Source of the DNA: Caprella mutica
Taxonomy: Eukaryota; Arthropoda; Malacostraca; Amphipoda; Caprellidae
NCBI GenBank assembly: GCA_947561585.1
Contig: CANNZV010000498.1
Span: 333,907-397,906, forward strand
Direction: 5' to 3'
Length of the DNA stretch: 64,000 nucleotides
Shown: in pieces, positions 11,472-23,895 of the stretch
Layout: each line of letters starts with the position of its first letter
Position numbering within the stretch: the stretch's first letter is position 1
The notes under the pieces: model-generated
Told to the model about the DNA's origin: nothing
The model's input: the letters and a program-made list of their open reading frames with translations, nothing else
The model's database searches: none
Translations under genes and position numbers: made by a program

Positions 11472-12768
11472 CAGGGTGGGGCGTAAGTTTGGAAGCAAAT
11501 GAAAGTGCATATTATAATCCAACGAAAAATATATTTAATAATTTACAGTTATGTATTATTACATAAGGGTTTTAAGAATTCAAAAATCATAAATTTATTC
11601 AAAATGTCCCCCCTTGTTTTTAATAACAGCCTCAAATCTCCTCCGAACTCCTCCTACTGCGGCACGCAACTGTTCTTGTGAAATTTCCTTCCAAAATCTC
11701 TGGAGCGAACGCTTTAAATCATCCACACTGCGATGGAATTTACCACAGGCCTTTGATTCATGAATGGACCATACCGAAAAGTCCATATGATTAAAATCTG
11801 GGGAGCAGGGAGGCCACATTTCTTTGGACCAAAACCGTGGAAGATGGTCATGGCACCAGTTTTGAGTGACATTTGCAGTATGTGAAGTTGCGCCGTCTTG
11901 CTGAAATGTCCATAGAGTGTCATTATCGAAGTGATCCTTAGCTGACTCCAACATTGGCGTCAAAATATTCTCAATTTAACATTTAGCATTGATTTTGGCG
12001 CCTTGTTCCACAAAAATTAAAGGAGATCTCCAAGTTTCTGAAACGGCGGCCCAGACCATTACTGAAGCAGGTTTCATGGTTCTGTGGACAGTTTTTTGGT
12101 TGTATGGGATGTCTTTTGCACTTTTACCAATTATTCTGTCATTCCTCCGGTTGTGAGCCATTTCCACTGTGAAATTTTTTTCGTCAGACCAAACAATTTC
12201 ACCAGCCGTGCCAGACTTCAATTCTCTCAGAAGTGCTTTGCTTCTCTCCAATCTCTTTTTCTTTACAGCTTCTGACAGAGTCTGTCTCTTTTGGAGGGTG
12301 AAAGAGGACATCTTTAGGTCTTCTTTGACAACTCTTCTCATTGTTCTGGGACTCACATTAGCTGTTTTGGCTAACAATCGTATTGACCTTTTCGGTTTAC
12401 TCCTGATCTTCTCTCGGGCACATTTTATCAGTTGTTTGGTGCGTTGTGAGCGTGGTCTACCACTTCTTGGACGATCAGTCAAGTCTCCTCTCTCATTAAA
12501 GCGCTTCACACACTTCCAAACAGTCAATCTCGCTATTGAGAGAGTCTTTGAAATGACGGAATCTGACTTCCCGGCACGGTGTAGAGCAATAATGGCTTCT
12601 CTTTTGTCTGACATTTTTGAATTGACTAAATTTTTGTAGAAAATAACACTGCCACGTCATAATGTAGTGTCTCTACTATAGTTCAAACCCTATCACCTAC
12701 TTAGGAACTTATTTTTAAGAATTATATTAATGTTTGAAAAATTGCTTCCAAACTTACGCCCCACCCTG
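11472..12768. mobile_element. Mariner (maT-like) element, copy 1, complete ends
   Basis: This is a complete 1,297-bp element. Both termini read CAGGGTGGGGCGTAAGTTTG inward, and the match extends a few bases further (GAAGCAA). TA at 11470-11471 and 12769-12770 is the target duplication. A single transposase gene lies on the minus strand. Two further copies of the same family occur at 57.6-58.2 kb (half of the element) and at 63.2 kb to the window end. By eye the three are very similar, suggesting recent spread. Confidence 0.92.
11595..12614 (-). pseudogene. maT-like (DD37D) mariner transposase with one nonsense codon
   Basis: The ORF of 340 codons starts MSDKREAIIALHRAGKS, a helix-turn-helix DNA-binding region followed by a second one (IRLLAKTANVSPRTMRRV). 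GRPRSQ lies in the linker. Catalytic residues are Asp in WSDEKNFTVE, Asp in FQQDGATSHTA and Asp in HMDFSVW. I count 37 residues between the last two, the DD37D spacing of the maT clade. One in-frame TAA at 11976-11978 replaces a Tyr codon that is TAT in the 63-kb copy, splitting the protein into 212 and 122 codon parts. Otherwise the frame is open to the end (KNKGGHFE). Confidence 0.9.
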
Positions 12769-12769
12769 T

Positions 12770-13707
12770 AGGATATTGTAAAGTAATTTATACACATATA
12801 TATATGTAAATTCATCTATATGTAACATCATCTGGGAATACGAGATGATTTTGTTTACCTTTTTAAATAATTTTTTTTTTTTCGGCAAATGGACCGGTCA
12901 CCTGTATTCATATAAGTTTATAACACAAAACACAATAGTATCGGATCATTACTCATATCGGAGTCAATCTATATATATGACTCGCAACGAGTCAAAATGA
13001 CTCAGATGGTAGAAAGACTCGGGAGAAGAGTCCATTAAGAAAACAGACTCTAACATTGGACTTTTGATAGCATTGACTCATGCATTGAATCTGTTTGACT
13101 CGCCCTTTTTTCAGTGTTGCATTGATTCTAGAATCCGTAGCTTTGATATTAACTCTAACAATTCGGCTTAGACAATTTCGACCAGACATATGATTAGCTG
13201 AGGACTTTTGACGACCTCTTTGGAAACTCGAGATGTTTTTTTCTACACAAAGAGAAAAAAGTACAACCCACGAGGTCATATCTAATGGGTCACTAATCAA
13301 TTTATTACGCGAGTTGGTTGGACTTTATTCGTGTGTGTTAAAACAACTATGACGCGGTGTGTCATCAAATATTAGTTAATTCAATTCATTTTATTGATTG
13401 AATCAACTTACTATGAGAGTTAAAAGTTACTTTTTTAAGAATTCTAACGTATGTCGAAACAACTGTGACAGTATTTTGTAGTAACTTACAATGACTGTTA
13501 ATCCAATGTATTTGGTGTATATATTAACTTAGTTTGAGAGTTGGCGCTACTTATTTTAAGTTTAGGAGTGAGTCAAAACGACTGTTTCGTTTTAACTAAC
13601 GTCAATTCAAAAGTAGTACCTGCATCTCACCACGTAGGTAGGGGTAAAATAACCCATTCATATGAGTCAAATCAAATTTGATTAATCTAATCTTTTCTCT
13701 TGTGTGA
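12770..13707. other. Gene-free region with degenerate tandem repeats
   Basis: No gene is visible. From about 12970 to 13120 the pentamer GACTC/GAGTC recurs many times on both strands. From about 13320 to 13610 there are two full divergent copies and one partial copy of a roughly 115-120-bp unit that contains AAAACAACT/AAAACGACT and ends in GAGAGTT. These are decayed tandem repeats beside the cleaner 30-bp array that follows. Confidence 0.45.
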
Positions 13708-13880
13708 AGGAAGAGGATCAAACTCTCACACGACAGTAGTGAGAGGTTCAAACTCTCACACGACAGTAGGGAGAGGTTCAGACTCTCACACGACAGTAGG
13801 GAGAGGTTCAAACTCTCACACGACAGTAGGGAGAGGTTCAAACTCTCACACGACAGTAGGGAGAGGTTCAAACTTTCCTT
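13708..13880. repeat. 30-bp minisatellite, about six copies
   Basis: The unit is GAGAGGTTCAAACTCTCACA followed by CGACAGTAGG. Copies are nearly identical (GACTCTC for AACTCTC in one; a few changes at the edges). Each unit carries GAGAG...CTCTC as a short inverted repeat. Because 30 is a multiple of three, both strands are open and give spurious repetitive ORFs, which I do not regard as genes. Confidence 0.9.
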
Positions 13881-16668
13881 ATGATTTTTTTTCAACCATG
13901 TTACCAACTACGGTATTCGTATAGAAAATAACTCAAGGTTTTTACATTAAATGCAGGTTCAATTTTTTAAACATATTACTTCAAATAAAAAAATAACTTT
14001 TAATCACAGTTAAATATGAACTGCAGAAAAGCAATACGACTACGATGAATCAAAAAAGGAAATAACCGCTTGAAAGAACAAAACAAGAAAAGATCAGATC
14101 TCCGATCAGAGTTTCGTATTAACACAGATCCTTTTGCATTTCAGGCAATTTGGTTGGACACTTTTTCAGTTGAGAGAATAACAAGATGATAAATAAATGT
14201 CGGGTAAAATATAACCTTCCGCAAATTTTCGAAGTTAAAAAGAATATGACCGGGAATCGAGTGCTCGGGAGACATTTTTTATTTATTTATTCAAAAAAGG
14301 TAAAACAACTTTTTGAACACAAACACACTATAAAAATATCAAATACAAAAGATGGCTAAATGATAAAAATAAATTGTGATATTTATTCATTCAGTAATTT
14401 TGACATCTTAAATAATTAATCGTAAAATTTGAGAGGGTGCTTTTAAATAATACAGATTATCCAATAAACAATGATAATTTTCTATTCAGTTCTGAAAGAT
14501 GTTTGAAAATAACATTTTGTTCTATATTAAAATTATTACACATTCTGTATCAAATGAATTTTGGGAGATGAACTCTCGCCAGGTGATAAATCAGCAAACT
14601 GTCAAAGAATTCTGCTAACCTTCACAAACAATTAACCTGGAGAAAAAAGTCAAGTTGCAATTTGTTTCTTTCTATGATAAAATAAATCTGTTTAATCTTT
14701 TTAAGATTAAATAAATAGAAAAACAAAAATTGATTATACAATTATTTATCAAGTATTAACAATTTTTTACCTAACTTGTTTAATTAATTCCATGTATTAA
14801 GTGAGATGACTCATAGAAAAGAATAAATATAGAATAACAGAAACATTATAGAATGGTAATTTCTAGAATTTCCGTATCTTCTAAAAAAATCGAAAGAATG
14901 AATCGGCTGTAAAAGTGATACAGAATAGTATTTTTTCTCAGCACCTTTGCTTGAACCTCAAGGGAAATTATGTAAGATTATTTTTTTATTCCTAAGTAAA
15001 TATGCTTATCCTTTCAATATACATTTTATTCAACTGCGATATTGATAGGAAATATTAATAAAAAACTTTTAATCCGATGTAAAATGTTGAGCAGAAATTC
15101 AGGAAGTGGCTTGGCTTTGATGATGAATACATTTAGATTATTTTCTTTAGCAGACTTATTCATTTTCATTTCTGTTTGTCACGTCACAGTCACGTAAGTT
15201 GATTGTCGTAGTTACTGAGTGTAAAGAAAATAACCTCTCAAGATTTGCTGTCATTAATTATCTTCTAATAAAAATGACATTGAAAACATTGAATTTTAAT
15301 AATTATTTCAACAATAGGTAAGGTCATTTTCAAGATAAAATTATTATACCATAACTTTTTTTGTATAACTAATATTCATAACATTGAAATATTTTAAATT
15401 ATAAATATCAGAGAAAGTGAAACGACGAAGAAGTAAAAATTCATTTAATTTTTTACACCTTTCTAGTAATTCAATATTCATTAACAATATCCTAATTTTG
15501 ACAATTTTAAAATACAAAACCAAGAAGTATTTCGAGTACCAAAGTAGGAAAGCCTGATAATAAAAATCTTCTAACATTATTTTCCAAATAATGAATCTTC
15601 TAACATAAATAAAAAAATTATTCCAATTATTCGTGTTTTAGAAGAAAATCAATAAGTCAAATTAAAATATTTTGGTATCACATATTGTATTATTCTTTAT
15701 TTTTTAAGAACTTAATGACCTAATTACAGTACATAATTTATTGCAAGAATGTTTATGTTGTTTCATGTTACAGGAAATTTAATTTGAGATTTTTCAATAT
15801 TTCTGTGCTTTCAGATTAACAAGTAATTCTGAAGAAATATAAGTATTATGAATTAAGGAAGAGAGAGAATTGAGATATTTTTATAAAGGATGACTTCCAC
15901 CAAATGGTATTTCACACTCAGAGCAATAATCAAAACGTGCATAAGCATTTGGTGTTTGCAATAAATTTTATAAATCTAAGTCTTCTCAACAAAATCTCTT
16001 GTGGAAGAAAAACTCAAACACAGAAAAGGAATTATTGAAATAAATTCAAATATGATGAAATTTTAATCAATCGAAAGCCAAGAGCATTAAATACAAATCA
16101 TATGAGATTTGCATGATTATTATATGATGATAATTATGTTGTTATATTTTTATCTAACTGAATAAGTAATATTGTATAATCTGCTTATAGTATGTTGGAA
16201 ATAAACATAACTAACTTATATTGTTACTAGCTAAACATTATTTATTAATGAAAAGCAAACGTATTTCTCTGAACTTATTTGATAATAAATATTTAATGTG
16301 ATAGTTGGTGCATTATATTAAATATTAACAAACTAAACTTAGCAAGAAAAACATCGCGCACACAATATTGTGTTATGTTGAATATAAAAGAAAAACCCTA
16401 GTTAACGCTTACCTCATTTTATGACTTAGAATATTAGTTGCTGAAAATAGTCGTGGGTAATATTTCCCCGAATAAATATTGAAAAGCTTCATTTCTTTCC
16501 TCAGAGTAAGGTAATTGTTAGCCCAAACTCAGAGGGAAAGCAATCCAATCTCTCCAGGTGGGGAGGGGAATTTCTTGCTATATTTTCTGCAGTATTCCCC
16601 TCAGAATAGCCAAAGAATATTCTGGCGATGTGCTGGCAATTGGCTCAATGGAAGCAGTCTGCAGCAAT
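13881..16668. other. AT-rich DNA without recognisable features
   Basis: No ORF above chance length, no tRNA-like structure and no paired termini were found in about 2.8 kb. One 77-codon minus-strand ORF (15577-15344) is Leu/Ile/Lys/Tyr-rich and looks like random AT-rich translation. Confidence 0.5.
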
Positions 16669-18347
16669 CATAGTTGTTATACTCAAGAGGCATTGTGTGA
16701 GCCACACATCATAGTTGTTATAGTCAAGAGGCATTGTGTGAGCCACACTCATAGTTGTTATACTCAAGAGGCATTGTGTGAGCCACACATCATAGTTATA
16801 CTCAAGATGCATTGTGTGAGCCACACTTCATAGTTGTTGTACTCAAGAGGCATTGTGTGAGCCACACATCATAGTTGTTATACTCAAGAGGCATTGTGTG
16901 AGCCACACATCATAGTTGTTATACTCAAGAGGCATTGTGTGAGCCACACATCACAGTTGTTATACTCAAGAGGCATTGTGTGAGCCACACATCATAGTTG
17001 TTATACTCAAGAGACATTGTGTGAGCCACACATCATAGTTGTTATACTCGAGAGACATTGTGTGAGCCACACATCATAATTTTTATACTCAAGAGGCATT
17101 GTGTGAGCCACACATCACAGTTGTTATACTCAAGATGCATTGTGTGAGCCACACATCACAGTTGTTATACTCAAGAGGCATTGTGTGAGCCACACATCAT
17201 AGTTGTTGTACTCAAAGAGGCATTGTGTGAGCCACACATCATAGTTGTTGTACTCGAGAGACATTGTGTGAGCCACACATCACAGTTGTTATACTCAAGA
17301 GGCATTGTGTGAGCCACACATCATAGTTGTTATACTCAAGAGGCATTGTGTGAGCCACACATCACAGTTGTTATACTCAAGATGCATTGTGTGAGCCACA
17401 CATCACAGTTGTTATACTCAAGAGGCATTGTGTGAGCCACACATCATAGTTGTTGTACTCAAAGAGGCATTGTGTGAGCCACACATCATAGTTGTTGTAC
17501 TCGAGAGACATTGTGTGAGCCACACATCATAGTTGTTGTACTCGAGAGACATTGTGTGAGCCACACATCACAGTTGTTATACTCAAGAGGCATTGTGTGA
17601 GCCACACATCATAGTTGTTATACTCAAGAGGCATTGTGTGAGCCACACATCATAGTTGTTGTACTCGAGAGACATTGTGTGAGCCACACATCACAGTTGT
17701 TATACTCAAGAGGCATTGTGTGAGCCACACATCATAGTTGTTATACTCAAGAGGCATTGTGTGAGCCACACATCACAGTTGTTATACTCAAGATGCATTG
17801 TGTGAGCCACACATCACAGTTGTTATACTCAAGAGGCATTGTGTGAGCCACACATCATAGTTGTTGTACTCAAAGAGGCATTGTGTGAGCCACACATCAC
17901 AGTTGTTATACTCAAGATGCATTGTGTGAGCCACACATCACAGTTGTTATACTCAAGAGGCATTGTGTGAGTCACACATCATAGTTGTTATACTCAAGAG
18001 GCATTGTGTGAGCCACACATCACAGTTGTTATACTCAAGATGCATTGTGTGAGCCACACATCACAGTTGTTATACTCAAGAGGCATTGTGTGAGCCACAC
18101 ATCATAGTTGTTGTACTCAAAGAGGCATTGTGTGAGCCACACATCACAGTTGTTATACTCAAGATGCATTGTGTGAGCCACACATCACAGTTGTTATACT
18201 CAAGAGGCATTGTGTGAGCCACACATCATAGTTGTTATACTCAAGAGGCATTGTGTGAGCCACACATCACAGTTGTTATACTCAAGAGGCATTGTGTGAG
18301 CCACACATCACAGTTGTTATACTCAAGAGGCATTGTGTGAGCCACAC
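16669..18347. repeat. 41-bp satellite array, about 41 copies
   Basis: The unit runs CATAGTTGTTATACTCAAGA, GGCATTGTGTGAGCCACACA, T. Variants recur in a patterned way: CATAG or CACAG at the start, TTATACTCAAGATG or TTGTACTCAAAGAGG in the middle (the latter is 42 bp). The consecutive series CACAG-ATG, CACAG-AGG, CATAG-TTG-AAAGAGG is repeated several times (for example from near 17106, 17365, 17775 and 18020). This indicates higher-order repeats of about three units. Each unit contains the imperfect palindrome TGTGTGAGCCACACA. There are no spacers. Confidence 0.95.
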
Positions 18348-19754
18348 GTAAAACTTTGCCAAAAATAGTCAATTGTTTGAAAGAGGAGTCTGTGCTACTT
18401 CTAACTTCTATCGCCCATTATATGTTAATAAAAGAGAGAAATGAATAAAATAGTGAATACATTAGCACTCACAAGAAAGTTTTATGTCCTTTTTTAATTC
18501 AACTAAACGTTTGGTCAAACACTAACCTGATTTTCCTAGGACCACAGTCAGGAAATATATTACTCCTACGATTATTTTTTACAATAGCATGTGAACACAC
18601 ATTCTTTTTCTTCGCCCGAAATTAAATTGATAAGCACTTGAGAAATATTATCAAGAGGTTATTTGAACTAAATGTTGAAGGTTTTTTTTGATCGAACTTT
18701 CGAATAGAAAAAATTCCATTAATCATCAGAACAAGAAGTAAAATAACCTGGCCCTAACTGAATTTTATGACCAATTGATGTATGTTGTAACCATCATTTT
18801 ATTTGAGCTCTCTATCATATAGTTAACTATATAATTTGAAACGTTCAGTTTTAATAACATCTTGATAATATGGATATTCCGTTTTCATTCATCTAGAGAC
18901 ATTGCTAAGGATTAAATACTAACTATATCAACACTCAACAGTTATTAAAAAACTCAACCATATATGTAGTAATAAATCCAATGCAATGATTATACTTACC
19001 AAACCACTTCACATTCTTGATTGGATACCTAAGGTATGATTTATTAAAATGATAAGCTGGTAAATATTCTGCGCAGTAGTTATACATAAACTAATCCATG
19101 GATTAGTGATAATGGAGCTGTTTTTGTTCAATTAGAAACTACATTGATAAGTTTTAAATTAACGACTCAATAACGAAGTATTCATCTTCGTTTAATTAAT
19201 ACAAGTAACATGCAATTTTGATTAAAAAATGTACACATTATCTGTATGAATATTGTAATAAACACCAAATAAACAATAGGATTGCTAACACATAAGTGTG
19301 CCACAGTAAAATTATGTCGCAATGATACCTTCACATAGTATTTAAATAATAGCCTCATTATTTCTATCTACACTGTATAAACCTCGCCAGAATTTAAGTA
19401 ATGCACATTTGGTTTGAAAATTTAGATCACGACTTCGCACAAACGTCAGTGATGTGTCCGACGAACAATGATTTAGAAGTGAAGCTGCCAGGGATTGGTA
19501 AGCCGAGTGCAAAATGAATATAAAGAAGAAATTGTACGTAGATCAATGAATCTAAACATCAAAAATGAAATAACTTTTATTAACAGTAGAGTTAAATATC
19601 TATTGATATACTGATAGTACTCTTATATATTTCACAAATATTCGATGAAAATAAAGGTAACAATTTCGATTTAATTCAAACACAATGAAGACTGAACCTC
19701 AGAAAGTTTAATAATATGTCAAGCACGTATTTTAGAAGAAAAAGTGCAGTAACT
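18348..19754. other. AT-rich DNA without recognisable features
   Basis: Nothing supportable was seen in this 1.4 kb: no ORF of note, no tandem array and no paired termini apart from the inverted repeat that begins at 19755. Confidence 0.5.
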
Positions 19755-20039
19755 GGGTCTAAGTCATTTCGGTCGCGATCATTTGGGTCCGTGTTTATAA
19801 AAAGTATAATAAACATGCATAGTTAATTTAGCTTTTGTATAATTGAATGCTTTCTCAATTTTAAGGTTAATTAATGAAATATTTCGATACTTAATGAAAT
19901 TTTAATAAAAAAAAAACACTAAATGCCATGTTTAGTGTTTAGTGTTTCCTGCCATGGATTATTGTTGAATAATTTTTTTTTCTTTTAAAAGGCCCCTGCC
20001 AGATGAAGTAAACCTTCTTTAAATAATTAAAAGACAATG

Positions 20040-23000
20040 AACATTAAAAAATGAAAGATAAGCTTCTCTGCTCTACGACCATGGCTCCGACCATCGCCAA
20101 TGGTAGTGGCCTCCAACCGACTGTGAGGTGCCTATAGCAGGTCACAGGGCAACACCCAAACTGCGGTCATCATACTTCTTCTTGACTGACGTTAGGATAC
20201 TGAAAGCATTGCCCCTCTGAACTGCCAAACCAACTCTCTGCTCTAACATCATCAGTGACGTCGGTAATGCGACGGCCGATTTCAGTAAGGAGTGCGCCTG
20301 TCGTTTCACCATAGCTACCTGCCGTTTCCACCGTTATGGGTTCGAACCGATATCGAATGCCAAGAGCCGCATATTTGCGTCGCTTCCTCCCCTCCGCCTC
20401 CTTGGCTGCGCTACCAGGTGACAATGCCGAGTCGATCAAGTGAGACGCCGCGTAAGTGTCTACACATGTTGCATCCCAACAAAGACACCTCCCATCTGTA
20501 AAAGGGAAGACTGAGATACCATAAGGCCGCTTACCATCACCCCCATCAACCCCCAGAGGCTCAAGCGCTGAAGGGATACCAGCCGAAATCAAAGCTCTCC
20601 TAATAACTTCATTCAGGGCTGCATGTCTTGGATGGCGTCCAGCATTGTAGCGACATGATAGACCGTGAAGTCCCATTGAATCCACCCTCTGGCCGCATCG
20701 GCACACGTGTGGCTCACAGATGTCCGCACCAACACGCAGCGCAATCGCAACCCGAAAAGACTCTGCGTCGAGTAGCGTTCCAAGTGTAGGAACTGGAAGC
20801 GCATGTAACCAAAGTCCGCTCTCTCTACATGCAGATGCCAGCAAACGTGCCCTAGACAATTGATCAGCCTCCTCGAGCAGTCTGGCCTCAGTGGCTACCG
20901 ACTTAAGGTCATTCCATGACCTCTGCAGACTCTCATTAGCTCCCTCAGCTAAGGCTAAACCCCCACTTTGCCATTTCTCCACTGCTGCTCCAAGCTCTCG
21001 GTCATCCCCAATCTGTGTTCTGCACAGAATGGATCTAAACAAATCCTCGGTAGCATGAAGGGAAGAAATGAATGCGGGTAGCGCAATGTCCTTAGACATC
21101 CTGATTCCTAACCCCCCAAACCGTACGGGCAACGATGCCTGCACAAGTGAGTCTCCCTCAAACTTAACGTTGGTAACCATCGAAAGGGCTGATACAATGA
21201 CCTTGTCGAACTGTGAAAGATCCTCACTATTCCTGTAAGCTGGTGAAGCACGTAGGATATATTGGAGCTTAGGCAAGGCAAAACAGTTCTTGAGCAAAGC
21301 AAAAGCTTGATGGTTCTCAATCAGTTTCAACCTTGACGAAAGCCTCTCCAAATAATCCCTCTTCTCAGCAACAGCTGCTGGTGTGTCCCTCTCCATGAGT
21401 GGTGCTCCCAGCAAGCTTAAATCTTCCACTGGAACGACCCTCAATCCTGGCATCAACCCCTCAAATAGATTCCTCGTAATTATTGATTCTTCCTCAGAAT
21501 GATTCAGCAAAATCAGTTCACACTTCTCTCGGTTGATATTCAGTCCCACTTCAGCAAGGTCATTGATTAGACGCTGCAAACAAGTGAACACCTTTTCAGG
21601 TGAATCTCCGATTGTCTCGTCATCGAGATACCAGACATTCAACTCAGTGTCCACCCTTCGCGTTATCTCATCAATTCCCAAAGAGAAGAGAGCTGGACCG
21701 AAAGGGTCGCCCTGCTGTAAACCCGTAGCGGATACGAGGTTTGTCCCCCCATAAAAAAGTGTTGTTGGACCAGAATAAGCCTGCCAAATCAGTCTATAAA
21801 GCCCCTGAGTCCTTTGTTTAGCCGCATTCAGGAACACATCTCGTCGTAGGCTATTGAAAGCATTGGCCATGTCAATCTTGAAAATAACCTTTTTACCTTC
21901 TAACCCAAGATATCTGCGAGTGGCATGAGCTGCCGCTTCGCAGCCACCTCGAGTTGAAACCCCTAACTGTATAGGGCGCAAGGATTCTCAAATACTAGCT
22001 ATCATGGGACGTGACCCTACTTTCACAGCCAAACGTCTCAAAGTGTTCCCTACAGCAATAGGACGCACGCCTCCGTCCTTTTTCCCCAAAGCACTCAAAG
22101 TGGCTCCATAGAATATCGGTCTGGCAAATTCTGGAACATCCCCCTTCAAAATGAGGTTAACGAACATCGTTAGGGTGGTTAGTAACCTGGCGTCTGCCTC
22201 AGAAGCTTTACGGGAGACAAGAGACTTCAGGTGACACGGACGTAACCCATCGGGACCCCCCGCTGAGCCTTTCTTGAACGAAGACAAGGCCTTTCTGACG
22301 TCTTCCTCACTGGCAACGTGCGGCTGGCAGTCATCCTCTGGCCCTGCAGTCAACAAGAGGTCCTCAGGAGCAGGAGGGTGTTTCCGTTGGAGAGCCGTCA
22401 AAGTTTCGTCATTTTCAGGCGAAATCTCCGACGAAGAAGCCAACAGACGCACTGCTCCGGTAATATCTCCTTCAGACAACTTATCCGACACACGCTTCCC
22501 CGGTTGAACATCCTTATTCACTGTTCCCACACCTAAAGCGCCCTCCTCCGGAATGATTAACAGGTGCTCTTCCATGAAAGACGCGACCTGTCTTTTCACT
22601 TCCGTTGTTAACGAAGTATTCCGTTTTGCTTCCGAACTGCGTTGTCCGGGACTCCTGAGAGCCCAATAGCAAAAGCCCAAGAGTCTACCCCACGCAATGG
22701 GGGTTCCCTCCTGAATTACTCTTTCGAGTAACTTTTGCAACGCGTCCGCTACGCAAAAGATGGCTCCTTTAGGGACTATCCTCAGTACTTTTTCATGCTT
22801 CTACGGCACCGAGAGATGTATGCCTCCAAATCAATCGTCGCATCTGTGGCGGGTTGTGGTGTTATCACCCCCTGCCCCAGACACGACACACATGACCATC
22901 GAGGGATAGCATCTGCTTGGCGCCTAGACAGACCCTCGCAAGAGAGGTGAAGAACATCTCTGCAACAAGTGCACACAACAGTCAGCTTCCTGATGTTAAT

Positions 23001-23310
23001 AAAAGAACATGACACACAACGGTCCCTTTCTGCCATATGCTCACTAGTGGGTTAAGGAAGTTTTCAGCTGACCTGATTGTACACGTCCTACCGACTAAAC
23101 AAACTGATTGACTGCCTGTCACCCAAGCGTGCCGCGAAAAGCTAAAGAAGAGGAAGCTAGGTGTTACAGCAGGCAGAAGGTGATAACTAGGGCAGCATAA
23201 ACAAAGCGCTGAGCAAGCAGAAACAGAGGTGAACAGGTACTTACAGCCCATCAGAAAATCAAGGTCGCAATCAGAGCGCAGCAGTACACAACCTACTGTG
23301 ATGGCTGCTC
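20040..23310 (-). mobile_element. Nearly complete RLE-type LINE retrotransposon
   Basis: A single retroelement on the minus strand: a short leader, a PHD-like finger, a linker, a reverse transcriptase and a C-terminal nuclease, followed by a roughly 130-bp 3' tail region. It is locally more G/C-rich than the flanking DNA. The exact ends are not certain, because neither a clear 3' tail nor a target duplication could be located. Related fragments sit at 2545-3265 and 8590-8745, so the family is multicopy in this genome. Confidence 0.7.
20170..23036 (-). pseudogene. RLE-LINE polyprotein: PHD-like finger, reverse transcriptase (YLDD), PD-(D/E)XK-like nuclease
   Basis: The protein is about 950 residues. 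The N-terminus (from the ATG at 23036) has a PHD-like finger: CVSC, CTCC, HLSC and a final WSCVSC. The RT begins around KKVIFKIDMANAFNSL (motif A), then GLQQGDPFGPALFSL (motif B) and NVWYLDDETIGD (motif C, with YLDD rather than the usual F/YADD). After the thumb comes a zinc motif, CRCG...GLHGLSCR...GRHPRHA, then a nuclease-like end: EPLGVDGGDGKRPYG, CLCWDATCVDTYAASHL. The family I know has RPDG where this copy has RPYG. Two lesions disable it. One is a one-base frameshift at an A run near 22793, between the PHD ORF and the rest. The other is an in-frame TGA at 21988-21990 that looks like a CGA mutation. The name of the clade is uncertain. Confidence 0.8.
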
Positions 23311-23895
23311 TAGGCTAACTGATAATAATGTAACTAGAACCAACAATAACATCGAAGCTTATCACAACGCATCTTGCTTGCATCCAAACATATGGAAATT
23401 CATAGATACATTGAAAAAAAAGGAATAAAGTATAGCTGAAACAAAGAAAATGCACATCGAATGCGGTGAGCCACTTCATGGGAAAAAGATGTACAGAGCC
23501 GCTACGGTAAAGCTTCAAAATATTGTTAAACGATACAACTCAGACGATAAATTATCGTTTTTAATAAGTCATTGCCCACAGTATGCGGTATTAGGTTTTC
23601 CTATACTATGAACTAATTCAAACCTTCGTGTTTAAAGTTTATTTTACCATGTTAGACGTAAGCAAACCTTTGTTGCAAAAAATCTTTATTAGAGTATGCT
23701 AAATTATCAGTGTTTTTTTTTATATTCAAATTTTATTATATTTCAAAATATTTTATAAATTCACCTTAAAACTGAGAAAGCATTCAATTATACATAAGCT
23801 ATATTAACTAATCATGTTTATTATTCTTTTTGTAAACACGGGTCCAAATGATCGCGACCCAAATGACAGCTACCTAAATGGTCCGCGACCCAAAT

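Larger units (their letters stand above)
19755..23895. mobile_element. Long inverted repeat (DNA-transposon-like ends) enclosing an RLE-LINE
   Basis: About 170 bp at 19755-19925 recurs inverted at about 23700-23895. Shared blocks, reading inward, include GGTCGCGATCATTTGG, AATAAACATG, TGTATAATTGAATGCTTTCT, and an A run followed by CACT. The outer part carries the short motif CATTTGGGTCGCG more than once (23840-23900). The arms look like TIRs of a non-autonomous DNA transposon into whose centre the LINE at 20.0-23.3 kb has inserted. I could not identify a target-site duplication or superfamily, and no transposase is present. Confidence 0.55.

Noticed and set aside
12169..12639. Plus-strand ORF of 156 codons, repeated at 57.6-58.1 kb
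   Set aside because: It is antisense to the mariner transposase N-terminus and recurs only because the mariner does.
16669..18347. Possible CRISPR-like array
   Set aside because: Units are contiguous without spacers and the context is eukaryotic.
20170..21981. YLDD reverse transcriptase as a retron or group II intron enzyme
   Set aside because: The PHD-like N-terminus, the C-terminal zinc motif with nuclease, and multiple relatives in this window fit a eukaryotic non-LTR element.
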